Source: Colletes latitarsis (Eukaryota; Arthropoda; Insecta; Hymenoptera; Colletidae). From it: 64,000 nt of DNA. Shown here piece by piece: positions 48,911-61,700 of the stretch (position 1 is its first letter; each line of letters opens with the position of its first letter). A program made the position numbers and the translations under genes. The notes beneath the pieces were generated by a model. That model worked only from the letters and a program-made list of their open reading frames with translations, searched no databases and had not been told where the DNA came from. The stretch lies in NCBI RefSeq assembly GCF_051014445.1, contig NC_135134.1, forward strand, positions 8,461,672 through 8,525,671, in the 5' to 3' direction.

Positions 48911-51388
48911 AGATCCCAGGCTATTTCTGGTTTGGATCACGTAGTAATGTGGTACCACACTGAAACAGTAAATTAAACCTGGGCTCGATCAATATTTTAG
49001 AGGATAACGCAAGTTAGGTCTGGGATAGGTCCGGGATTTGCCCTCATCAGGGTCATATTTTCGCATTTTTCACACACTTGTTGAACAGATCCCAGGCTAT
49101 TTCTGGTTTGGATCACGTACTAATGTGGTACCACACTGAAAGAGTCAATTAAACCTGGTTTAGATCAATATTTTAGAGGATAACGCAAGTTAGGTCTAGG
49201 TTAGGCTTGGGATTTTCCCTCAGACACATACTTTCGCATACTTCTCATACTTGTTGAACGGATCCTGGGTTTTTTCTGGTTTGGATCACGTAATAATGTG
49301 GTACCACACCGATAAAGTCCATTAAACCTGGTTTCGATGAACATTTTAGAGAATAACTCATGTTAGGTCTAGGTTATGTCTGGAATTTGCTCTCATCAGG
49401 CTCGTACTTTCGCATATTTCTCATACTTGATGGCCAGATCCTGGGTTTCTTCTGGTTTGGATCACGTAGTAATGTGGTACCACACCGAAAAAGTCCATTA
49501 AAACTGGTTTCGATGAATATTTTAGAGGATAACGCAAGTTAGGTCTAGGTTTGGCCTGGGATTTTCCCTCATCAGACACATACTTTCACATTCTTCACAT
49601 ACTTTTTGAACAGATCCTGTGCTTTTTCTGGTTTGGATCACGTAGTAATGTGGTACCACACTGAAACAGTCGATTAAACCTGGTTTCGATCATTATTTTA
49701 GAGGATAAGGCATGTTAGGTCTCGGTTGGGCCTGGGATTTGCCCTCATCAGACACATACTTTCGCATTCTCCACATACTTGTTAAACAGATTCTGGGGTT
49801 TTTTCTGGTTTGGATCACGTAGTAATGTGGTACCACACTGAAACAGTCAATTAAACCTGGTTTCGATCAATATTTTAGAGGATAACGCATGTTATGTCTG
49901 GGATAGGTCTGGGATTTGCCCTCGTCAGGCTCATACTTTCGCATTCTTCACATACTAGTTGTACAGATCCTGGGTTTTTTTCTCGTTTGGAGCCCGTAGT
50001 AATGTGGTACCACACTGGAACAGTCCATTAAACCTGGTTGCGATGAATATTTTAGAGGATAACGCATGTTATGTCTAGGTTAGGCCTGGGATTTGCCCTC
50101 ATCAGGCACATACTTTCGCATTCTACACATACTTGTTGAACAGATCCTCAGTTTTTTCTGGTTTGGATCACGTACTAATGTGGTACCACACTGAAACATT
50201 CAATTAAATCTGGTCTCGATAAATATTTTAGAGGATAACGCATGTTAGGTCAGGGTTAGGTCTAGGATTTGCCCTCAGCGGACTCATACTAACGCATATT
50301 TCTCATACTTGATGGCTAGATCCTGGGTTTTTTCTGGATTGGATCAGGTAGTAATGTGGTACCACACTGAAACAGTCCATTAAACCTGGTTTCGATCATT
50401 AGTTTTGAGGATAAGGCATGTTAGGTCTCGGTTGGGCCTGGGATTTGCCCTCATCAGACACATACTTCCGCATTCTCCACATACTTGTTAAACAGATTCT
50501 GGGTTTTTTCTGGTTTGGATCACGTAGTAATGTGGTACCACACTGAAGCATTCAATTAAATCTGGTCTTGATAAATATTTTAGAGGATAACGCATGATAG
50601 GTCTTGGTTTGGTCTAGGATTTGGCCTCAGCAGGCTCATACTTTCGCATTCTCCACATACTTGTTGACGAGATCCTGGATTTTTTCTGGTTTGGATCACG
50701 TAGTAATGTGGTACCACACTGAAACAGTCAATTAAACCTGGTTTCGATCAATATTTTAGAGGATACCGCATGTTATGTCTAGGTTGGGCTTGGGATTTGC
50801 CCTCATCAGACACATACTTTCGCATTCTCCACATACTTGTTAAACAGATTCTGGGTTTTTTCTGGTTTGGATCACGTAGTAATGTGGTACCACACTGAAA
50901 CAGTCCATTAAACCTGGTTTCGATCAATATTTTAGAGGATAACGCAAGTTAGGTCTAGGTTAGGCCTGGGATTTTCCCTCATCAGACACATACTTTCGCA
51001 TTCTTCACATACTTGTTGAACAGATCCTGGGTTTTTTCTGGTTTGGATCACGTAGTAATGTGGTACCACACTGAAACAGTCCATTAAACCTGGTTTCGAT
51101 CAATATTTTAGAGGATAACGCAAGTTAGGTCTGGGATAAGTCCGGGATTTGCCCTCATCAGGATCATATTTTCGCATTTTTCACATACTTGGTGTACAGA
51201 TCCCTGGCTTTTTCTGGTTTGGATCACGTAGTAATGTGGTACCACACTGAAACTGTCCATTAAACCTGGTATCGATCAATATTTAAGAGGATAACGCATG
51301 TTAGGTCTGGGATAGGTCTGGGATTTGCCATCATCAGGCTCATAGTTTCGCGTTTTTCACATACTTGTTGAACGGATCCTGGGTTTTT

Positions 51389-52411
51389 TCTGGTTTGGAT
51401 CACGTAGCAATGTGGTACCACACTGAAACAGTCGATTAAACCTGGTCTTGATAAATATTTTAGAGGATAACCCATGTTTGGTCTGGGTAAGGTCTAGGAT
51501 TTGCCCTCATCAGGCTCATAATTTCGCATATTTCTCATACTTCATGGCTAGATCCTGGGCTTTTTCTGGATTGGATCACGTAGTAATGAGGTGCCACACT
51601 GAAACAGTAAATTAAACCTGGTTTCGATCTATATTTTAGAGGATAACGCAAGCTAGGTCTGGGATAGGTCCGGGATTTGCCCTCATCAGGCACATACTTT
51701 CGCATTCTCCATATACTTGTTGAACAGATCCCGGTTTTTTTCTGGTTTGGATCACGTAGTAATGTGGTGCCACACTGAAACAGTCCATTAAACCTGGTTT
51801 CGATCAATATTTTAGAGGATGACGCATGTTAGGTCTAGGTTAGGTCTGGGATTTGCTCTTATCAGGCACGTAATTTCGCATATTTCTCATAGCTGATGGC
51901 CAGATTCTGGGCTTTTTCTGGTTTGGATCACGTAGTAATGTGGTTCCACACTGAAACAGTCGATTAAAACAGGTTTCGGTCAATATTTTAGATGATAACG
52001 CAAGTTATGTCTGGGATAGGTCTGGGATTTGCCCTCGTCAGGCTCATACTTTCGAATTCTTCACATACTAGTTGTACAGATCCTGGGTTTTTTTCTGCTT
52101 TGGATCACGTAGCAATGTGGTACCACACTGAAACAGTCGATTAAACCTGGTCTTGATAAATATTTTAGAGGATAACCCATGTTTGGTCTGGGTAAGGTCT
52201 AGGATTTGCCCTCATCAGGCTCATAATTTCGCATATTTCTCATACTTCATGGCTAGATCCTGGGCTTTTTCTGGATTGGATCACGTAGTAATGAGGTGCC
52301 ACACTGAAACAGTAAATTAAACCTGGTTTCGATCTATATTTTAGAGGATAACGCAAGCTAGGTCTGGGATAGGTCCGGGATTTGCCCTCATCAGGCACAT
52401 ACTTTCGCATT
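51389..52411 (+). repeat. 4-monomer duplication (705-bp offset)
   Basis: 51,389-51,706 matches 52,094-52,411. Both copies share GGATAACCCATGTTTGG and the rare damaged palindrome GTAATGAGGTGCCACACTG. The end is marked by ACTTGTTGAACAG against ACTAGTTGTACAG. Confidence 0.85.
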
Positions 52412-55277
52412 CTTCATATACTAGTTGTACAGATCCTCGGTTTTTTTCTGGTTTGGACCATGTACTAATGTGGTACCACACTGAAACAGTCGATTAAACC
52501 TGGTTTCGATCAATATTTTTGAGGGTAACGCATGTTATGTCTAGGTTAGGCCTGGGATTTGCCCTCATGAGGGCCATATTTTCGCATTTTTCACATACTC
52601 GTTAAACAGATCCTCGGTTTTTCTGGTTTGGATCACGTAGTAATGTGGTACCACACTGAAACAGTCCATTAAACCTGGTTTCCATCAATATTTTACAGGA
52701 CAACGCAAGTTAGGTCTGGGATAGGTCTGGGATTTGTCCTCATCAGGGTCATAGTTTCGCGTTTTTCACTTACTTGTTGAACAGATTCTGGGTTTTTTCT
52801 GGTTTGGATCACGTAGTAATGTGGTGCCACACTGAAACAGTCCATTAATCCTGGTTTCGATCAATATTTTAGAGGATAACGCATGCTAGGTCTAGGTTAG
52901 GTCTGGGATTTGCTCTCATCAGGCTCGTACTTTCGCATATTTACCATACTTGATGGCCAGATCCTGGGCTTTTTCTGGTTTGGATCACGTAGTAATGTGG
53001 TACCACACTGAAACAGTCGATTAGGACAGGTTTCGGTCAATATTTTAGAGGATAACGCATGTTATGTCTGGGATAGGCCTGGGATTTGCCATCATCAGAC
53101 ACATACTTTCGCATTCTCCACATACTTGTTGAACAGATCCTGGGTTTTTTCTGGTTTGGATCACGTAGTAATGTGGTACCACACTGCAACTGTCCATTAA
53201 ACCTGGTTTCGATCAATATTTAAGAGGATAACGCATGATAGGTCTGGGATAGTTCTGGGATTTGCCCTCATCAGGCTCATAGTTTCGCGTTTTTCACAAA
53301 CTTGTTGAACAGATTCTGGGTTTTTTCTGGTTTGGATCACGTAGTAATGTGGTACCACACTGAAACAGTCGATTAAACCTGGTTTCGATCAATATTTTTG
53401 AGGCTAACGCATGTTATGTCTGGGATAGGCCTGGGATTTGCCATCATCAGACACATACTTTCGCATTCTCCACATACTTATTACACAGATCCTGTGTTTT
53501 TTCTGGTTTGGATCACGTAGTAATGTGGGTCCACACTGAAACAGTCGATTAAAACAGGTTTCGGTCAATATTTTAGATGATAACGCAAGTTATGTCTGGG
53601 ATAGGTCTGGGATTTGCCCTCGTCAGGCTCATACTTTCGAATTCTTCACATACTAGTTGTACAGATCCTGGGTTTTTTTCTGCTTTGGATCTCGTGGTAA
53701 TGTGGTACCACACTGAAACATTCAATTAAATCTGGTCTTGATAAATATTTTAGAGGATAACGCATGTTAGGTCTGGGTTACGTCTAGGATTTGCCCGCAT
53801 CAGGCTCATACTTTCGCACATTTCTCATACTTGATGCCTAGATCCTGGGCTTTTTCTGGATTGGATCACGTAGGAATGTGGTACCACACTGAAACAGTCC
53901 ATTAAACCAGGTTTCGAACAATATTGTAGAGTATAACTCATGTTATGTCTAGTTTAGGCCGGGGATTTGCCCTCATCAGACACATATTTTCGCGTTCTAC
54001 ACATACCTGTTAATCAAATCCTGGGTATTTTTCTGGTTTGGATCAGGTAGTAATGTGGTACCACACTGAAACAGTCCATTAAACCTGGTTTCGATCAGTA
54101 TTTTAGAGGATAACGCATGTTATGTCTCGTTTAGGCCGGTGATTTGCCCTCATCAGACACATATTTTCGCGTTCTACACATACCTGTTAATCAGATCCTG
54201 GGTGTTCTTCTAGTTTGGATCAGGTAGTAATGTGGTACCACACTGGAACAGGTGATTAAACCTGGTTTCGATCAATATTTAAGAGGATAACGCATGTTAG
54301 GTCTCTGTTAGGCCTGTGATTTTCCCTCATCAGACACATACTTTCGCATTCTCCACATACTTGTTGAACGGATCCTGGGTTTTTTCTGGTTTGGATCACG
54401 TAGTAATGCGGTACCACACTGAAACATTCAATTAAACCTGGTTTCGATCAATATTTTTGAGGATAACGCATGTTAGGTCTGGGTTAGGTCTAGGATTTGC
54501 CCTAATCAGGCTCATAATTTCGCATACTTCTCAAACTCCATGGCTAGATCCTGGGTTTTTTCTGGTTTGGATCACGTAGCAATGTGGTACCACACTGACA
54601 CAGTCGATTAAACCTGGTCTTGATAAATATTTTAGAGGATAACGCATGTTTGGTCTAGGTTAGGTCTAGGATTTGCCCTAATCAGGCTCATAATTTCGCA
54701 TATTTCTCATACTTCATGGCTAGATCCTGGGCTTTTTCTGGATTGGATCACGTAGTAATGTGGTACCACACTGAAACAGTAAATTAAACCTGGTTTCGAT
54801 CTATATTTTAGAGGATAACGCAAGCTAGGTCTGGGATAGGTCCGGGATTTGCCCTCATCAGGCACATACTTTCGCATTCTCCATCTGCTTGTTGAACAGA
54901 TCCTGGGTTTTTTCTGGTTTGGATCACGTAGTAATGTGGTACCACACTGAAACAGTCCATTAAACCTGGTTTCGATCAATATTTTAAAGGATAACGCATG
55001 TTATGTCGGAGATTGGTCTGGGATTTGCCCTCATCAGGCTCATAGTTTCGCGTTTTTCACATAATGTTGAACAGATTCTGGGTTTTTTCTTGTTTGGATC
55101 ATGTAGTAATGTGGTGCCACACTGAAACAGTCCATTAAACCTGGTTTCGATCAATATTTTAGAGGATGACGCATGTTAGGTCTTGGTTAGGTCTGGGATT
55201 TGCTCTTATCAGGCCCGTACTTTCGCATATTTCTCATAGCTGATGGCCAGATTCTGGGCTTTTTCTGGTTTGGATCA

Positions 55278-56468
55278 CGTAGTAATGTGGTTCCACACTG
55301 AAACAGTCGATTAAAACAGGTTTCAGTCAATATTTTAGATGATAGCGCAAGTTATGTCTGGGATAGGTCTGGGATTTGCCCTCGTCAGGCTCATACTTTC
55401 GAATTCTTCACATACTAGTTGTACAGATCCTGGGTTTTTTTCTGCTTTGGATCACGTGGTAATGTGGTACCACACTGAAACATTCAATTAAATCTGGTCT
55501 TGATAAATATTTTAGAGGATAACGCATGTTAGGTCTGGGTTACGTCTAGGATTTGCCCGCATCAGGCTCATACTTTCGCACATTTCTCATACTTGATGCC
55601 TAGATCCTGGGCTTTTTCTGGATTGGATCACGTAGGAATGTGGTACCACACTGAAACAGTCCATGAAACCAGGTTTCGATCAATATTGTAGAGTATAACT
55701 CATGTTATGTCTAGTTTAGGCCGGGGATTTGCCCTCATCAGACACATATTTTCGCGTTCTCCACATACCTGTTAATCAAATCCTGGGTATTTTTCTGGCT
55801 TGGATCAGGTAGTAATGTGGTACCACACTGAAACAGTCCATTAAACCTGGTTTCGATCAGTATTTTAGAGGATAACGCATGTTATGTCTCGTTTAGGCCG
55901 GTGATTTGCCCTCATCAGACACATATTTTCGCGTTCTGCACATACCTGTTAATCAGATCCTGGGTGTTCTTCTAGTTTGGATCAGGTAGTAATGTGGTAC
56001 CACACTGGAACAGGTGATTAAACCTGGTTTCGATCAATATTTAAGAGGATAACGCATGTTAGGTCTCTGTTAGGCCTGTGATTTTCCCTCATCAGACACA
56101 TACTTTCGCATTCTCCACATACTTGTTGAACGGATCCTGGGTTTTTTCTGGTTTGGATCACGTAGTAATGCGGTACCACACTGAAACATTCAATTAAACC
56201 TGGTTTCGATCAATATTTTTGAGGATAACGCATGTTAGGTCTGGGTTAGGTCTAGGATTTGCCCTAATCAGGCTCATAATTTCGCATATTTCTCAAACTC
56301 CATGGCTAGATCCTGGGTTTTTTCTGGTTTGGATCACGTAGCAATGTGGTACCACACTGAAACAGTCGATTAAGCCTGGTCTTGATAAATATTTTAGAGG
56401 ATAACGCATATTTGGTCTGGGTTAGGTCTAGGATTTGCCCTAATCAGGCTCATAATTTCGCATATATC
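55278..56468 (+). repeat. 10-monomer sub-repeat inside the 31-mer
   Basis: It is the partner of 53,516-54,706 at 1,762 bp. Both have TCGTTTAGGCC or CACGTGGTAATG-like rare forms, GGGTGTTCTTCTAG, CACTGGAACAGGTG and CTCAAACTCCATGG. It diverges at its end, where CTTCATGGC becomes AGCTGATGGCC. It recurs in the second HOR copy as 60,737-61,927. Confidence 0.85.
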
Positions 56469-58166
56469 TCATAGCTGATGGCCAGATTCTGGGCTTTTTC
56501 TGGTTTGGATCACGTAGTAATGTGGTTCCACACTGAAACAGTCGATTAAAACAGGTTTCTGTCAATATTTTAGATGATAGCGCAAGTTATGTCTGGGATA
56601 GGTCGGGGATTTGCCCCCGTCAGGCTCATACTTTCGCATTCTTCACATACTAGTTGTACAGATCCTCGGTTTTTTTCTGGTTTGGATCACGTAGTAATGT
56701 GGTACCACACTGAAACAGTCGATTAAACCTGGTTTCGATGAATAATTTTGAGGGTAACGCATGTTAGGTCTAGGTTAGGCCAGGGATTTTCCGTCATCAG
56801 ACACATACTTTCGCATTCTTCACATACATGTTGAACGGATCCAGGGTTTTTTCTGGTTTGGATCTCGTAGTAATGTGGAACCACACTGAATAAGTCCATT
56901 AAACCTGATTTCCATGAATATTTTAGAGAATAACTCATGTTAGGTCTCGGTTAGGTCTGGGATTTGCCCTCGTCAGGCTCATACTTTCGCATTCTTCACA
57001 TACTAGTTGTACAGATCCTCGGTTTTTTTCTGGTCTGGATCACGTAGTAATGTGGTACCACACTGAAGCAGTCGATTAAACCTGGTTTCGATGAATAATT
57101 TTGAGGGTAACGCATGTTAGGTCTAGGTTAGGCCTGGGATTTGCCCTCGTCAGGGTCATACTTTCGCGTTTTCACATACTTGTTGAACAGATCCCTGGCT
57201 TATTCTGGTTTGGATCATGTACTAATGTGGTACCACACTGAAACAGTCCATTGAACCTGGTTTCGATCAGTATTTTTGAGGGTAGCGCATGTTATGTCTA
57301 GGTTAGGCCTGGGATTTGCCCTCATCAGGGCCATATTTTCGCATTTCTCACATACTCGTTGAACAGATCCTGGGTTTTTCTGGTTTGGATCACGTAGTAA
57401 TGTGGTACCACACTGAAACAGTCCATTAAACCTGGTTTCCATCAATATTTTACAGGACAACGCAAGTTAGGTCTGGGATAGGTCTGGGATTTGCCCTCAT
57501 CAGGGTCATACTTTCGCATTTTTCGCATACTTGTTGAACAGATCCTGGGTTTTTCTGGTTTGGATCACGTAGTAATGTGGTACCACACTGAAACAGTCCA
57601 TTAAACCTAGTTTCGATCAATATTTTAGAGGATAACGCATGTTAGGTCTAGGTTAGGCCTGGGATTTGCCCTCGTCAGGGTCATACATTCGCGTTTTTCA
57701 CATACTTGTTGAACATATCCCTGGCTTATTCTGGTTTGGGTCATGTACTAATGTGGCACCACGCTGAAACAGTCCATTAAACCTGGTTTCGATCAATATT
57801 TTAGAGAATAACGCATGTTAGGTCTAGGTTAGGTCTGGGATTTGCTCTCATCAGGCTCGTACTTTCGCATATTTCCCATACTTGATGGCCAGATCCTGGG
57901 CTTTTTCTGGTTTGGATCACGTAGTAATGTGGTACAACACTGAAACAGTCGATTAGGACAGGTTACGGTCAATATTTTAGAGGATAACGCATGTTATGTC
58001 TGGGATAGGCCTGGGATTTGCCATCATCAGACACATAGTTTCGCATTCTTCACATACATGTTGAACGGATCCAGGGTTTTTTCTGGTTTGGATCCCGTAG
58101 TAATGTGGTACCACACTAAAAGAGTCCATTAAACCTGGTTTCGATGAATATTTTAGAGGATAACGC

Positions 58167-58763
58167 ATGTTAGGTCTCGGTTAGGTCTGGGATTTGCCCT
58201 CGTCAGGCTCATACTTTCGCATTCTTCACATACTAGTTGTACAGATCCTCGGTTTTTTTCTGGTCTGGATCACGTAGTAATGTGGTACCACACTGAAGCA
58301 GTCGATTAAACCTGGTTTCGATGAATAATTTTGAGGGTAACGCATGTTAGGTCTAGGTTAGGCCTGGGATTTGCCCTCGTCAGGGTCATACTTTCGCGTT
58401 TTCACATACTTGTTGAACAGATCCCTGGCTTATTCTGGTTTGGATCATGTACTAATGTGGTACCACACTGAAACAGTCCATTGAACCTGGTTTCGATCAG
58501 TATTTTTGAGGGTAGCGCATGTTATGTCTAGGTTAGGCCTGGGATTTGCCCTCATCAGGGCCATATTTTCGCATTTCTCACATACTCGTTGAACAGATCC
58601 TGGGTTTTTCTGGTTTGGATCACGTAGTAATGTGGTACCACACTGAAACAGTCCATTAAACCTGGTTTCCATCAATATTTTACAGGACAACGCAAGTTAG
58701 GTCTGGGATAGGTCTGGGATTTGCCCTCATCAGGGTCATACTTTCGCATTTTTCGCATACTTG
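58167..58763 (+). repeat. 7-monomer sub-repeat inside the 31-mer
   Basis: It matches 56,937-57,533 (offset 1,230 bp), including GGTCTGGATCACG, GATGAATAATTTTGAGGG, GATCATGTACTAATG and CACATACTCGTTGAACAG. The same pair appears in copy 2 as 62,396-62,992 and 63,626 to the window end. Confidence 0.85.
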
Positions 58764-61700
58764 TTGAACAGATTCTGGGTTTTTTCTGGTTTGGATCACG
58801 TAGTAATGTGGTACCACACTGAAACAGTCGATTAAACCTGGTTTCGATCAATATTTTTGAGGCTAACGCATGTTATGTCTGGGATAGGCCTGGGATTTGC
58901 CATCATCAGACACATACTTTCGCATTCTCCACATACTTATTACACAGATCCTGTGTTTTTTCTGGTTTGGATCACGTAGTAATGTGGGTCCACACTGAAA
59001 CAGTCGATTAAAACAGGTTTCGGTCAATATTTTAGATGATAACGCAAGTTATGTCTGGGATAGGTCTGGGATTTGCCCTCGTCAGGCTCATACTTTCGAA
59101 TTCTTCACATACTAGTTGTACAGATCCTGGGTTTTTTTCTGCTTTGGATCTCGTGGTAATGTGGTACCACACTGAAACATTCAATTAAATCTGGTCTTGA
59201 TAAATATTTTAGAGGATAACGCATGTTAGGTCTGGGTTACGTCTAGGATTTGCCCGCATCAGGCTCATACTTTCGCACATTTCTCATACTTGATGCCTAG
59301 ATCCTGGGCTTTTTCTGGATTGGATCACGTAGGAATGTGGTACCACACTGAAACAGTCCATTAAACCAGGTTTCGAACAATATTGTAGAGTATAACTCAT
59401 GTTATGTCTAGTTTAGGCCGGGGATTTGCCCTCATCAGACACATATTTTCGCGTTCTACACATACCTGTTAATCAAATCCTGGGTATTTTTCTGGTTTGG
59501 ATCAGGTAGTAATGTGGTACCACACTGAAACAGTCCATTAAACCTGGTTTCGATCAGTATTTTAGAGGATAACGCATGTTATGTCTCGTTTAGGCCGGTG
59601 ATTTGCCCTCATCAGACACATATTTTCGCGTTCTACACATACCTGTTAATCAGATCCTGGGTGTTCTTCTAGTTTGGATCAGGTAGTAATGTGGTACCAC
59701 ACTGGAACAGGTGATTAAACCTGGTTTCGATCAATATTTAAGAGGATAACGCATGTTAGGTCTCTGTTAGGCCTGTGATTTTCCCTCATCAGACACATAC
59801 TTTCGCATTCTCCACATACTTGTTGAACGGATCCTGGGTTTTTTCTGGTTTGGATCACGTAGTAATGCGGTACCACACTGAAACATTCAATTAAACCTGG
59901 TTTCGATCAATATTTTTGAGGATAACGCATGTTAGGTCTGGGTTAGGTCTAGGATTTGCCCTAATCAGGCTCATAATTTCGCATACTTCTCAAACTCCAT
60001 GGCTAGATCCTGGGTTTTTTCTGGTTTGGATCACGTAGCAATGTGGTACCACACTGACACAGTCGATTAAACCTGGTCTTGATAAATATTTTAGAGGATA
60101 ACGCATGTTTGGTCTAGGTTAGGTCTAGGATTTGCCCTAATCAGGCTCATAATTTCGCATATTTCTCATACTTCATGGCTAGATCCTGGGCTTTTTCTGG
60201 ATTGGATCACGTAGTAATGTGGTACCACACTGAAACAGTAAATTAAACCTGGTTTCGATCTATATTTTAGAGGATAACGCAAGCTAGGTCTGGGATAGGT
60301 CCGGGATTTGCCCTCATCAGGCACATACTTTCGCATTCTCCATCTGCTTGTTGAACAGATCCTGGGTTTTTTCTGGTTTGGATCACGTAGTAATGTGGTA
60401 CCACACTGAAACAGTCCATTAAACCTGGTTTCGATCAATATTTTAAAGGATAACGCATGTTATGTCGGAGATTGGTCTGGGATTTGCCCTCATCAGGCTC
60501 ATAGTTTCGCGTTTTTCACATAATGTTGAACAGATTCTGGGTTTTTTCTTGTTTGGATCATGTAGTAATGTGGTGCCACACTGAAACAGTCCATTAAACC
60601 TGGTTTCGATCAATATTTTAGAGGATGACGCATGTTAGGTCTTGGTTAGGTCTGGGATTTGCTCTTATCAGGCCCGTACTTTCGCATATTTCTCATAGCT
60701 GATGGCCAGATTCTGGGCTTTTTCTGGTTTGGATCACGTAGTAATGTGGTTCCACACTGAAACAGTCGATTAAAACAGGTTTCAGTCAATATTTTAGATG
60801 ATAGCGCAAGTTATGTCTGGGATAGGTCTGGGATTTGCCCTCGTCAGGCTCATACTTTCGAATTCTTCACATACTAGTTGTACAGATCCTGGGTTTTTTT
60901 CTGCTTTGGATCACGTGGTAATGTGGTACCACACTGAAACATTCAATTAAATCTGGTCTTGATAAATATTTTAGAGGATAACGCATGTTAGGTCTGGGTT
61001 ACGTCTAGGATTTGCCCGCATCAGGCTCATACTTTCGCACATTTCTCATACTTGATGCCTAGATCCTGGGCTTTTTCTGGATTGGATCACGTAGGAATGT
61101 GGTACCACACTGAAACAGTCCATGAAACCAGGTTTCGATCAATATTGTAGAGTATAACTCATGTTATGTCTAGTTTAGGCCGGGGATTTGCCCTCATCAG
61201 ACACATATTTTCGCGTTCTCCACATACCTGTTAATCAAATCCTGGGTATTTTTCTGGCTTGGATCAGGTAGTAATGTGGTACCACACTGAAACAGTCCAT
61301 TAAACCTGGTTTCGATCAGTATTTTAGAGGATAACGCATGTTATGTCTCGTTTAGGCCGGTGATTTGCCCTCATCAGACACATATTTTCGCGTTCTGCAC
61401 ATACCTGTTAATCAGATCCTGGGTGTTCTTCTAGTTTGGATCAGGTAGTAATGTGGTACCACACTGGAACAGGTGATTAAACCTGGTTTCGATCAATATT
61501 TAAGAGGATAACGCATGTTAGGTCTCTGTTAGGCCTGTGATTTTCCCTCATCAGACACATACTTTCGCATTCTCCACATACTTGTTGAACGGATCCTGGG
61601 TTTTTTCTGGTTTGGATCACGTAGTAATGCGGTACCACACTGAAACATTCAATTAAACCTGGTTTCGATCAATATTTTTGAGGATAACGCATGTTAGGTC

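Larger units (their letters stand above)
43281..53304 (+). repeat. Domain G: new variant set, 37/38-monomer repeat
   Basis: From about 43.3 kb new monomer signatures dominate: TTGCGATGAATATT, CATTCAATTAAATCTGG, CAGACACATAC, CTCATAATTTCGC and TCGATTAAAACAGGTTTCGG. 43,455-45,310 recurs as 49,971-51,826, offset 6,516 bp (37 monomers); inside it the offset is 6,692 bp because the second copy gained a monomer near 51,060 and lost one near 51,736. The alpha-beta-gamma module is absent. No gene is present. Confidence 0.85.
53305..58763 (+). repeat. 31-monomer HOR, copy 1
   Basis: It begins where ACAGATTCTGGG joins the monomer with GAGGCTAACGC. It contains the paired 10-mer parts 53,516-54,706 and 55,278-56,468, which differ by about 1-2% (for example GTGGGTCCAC against GTGGTTCCAC, CATTAAACC against CATGAAACC), then the 7-mer parts 56,937-57,533 and 58,167-58,763. 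Confidence 0.9.

Noticed and set aside
54707..54979. Repeated minus-strand 90-codon frames (also at 44,843, 51,535 and 60,166), which look like a conserved gene family
   Set aside because: Their conservation is that of the HOR copies carrying them. They overlap palindrome and T-tract segments and have no domain, start context or codon pattern of a gene.
55050..55070. Small indels such as CACATAATGTTG (55,059) and CCCTCAGACAC (49,218)
   Set aside because: These are isolated 2-3 bp changes in single monomers or their direct copies, as expected of drift in a satellite.
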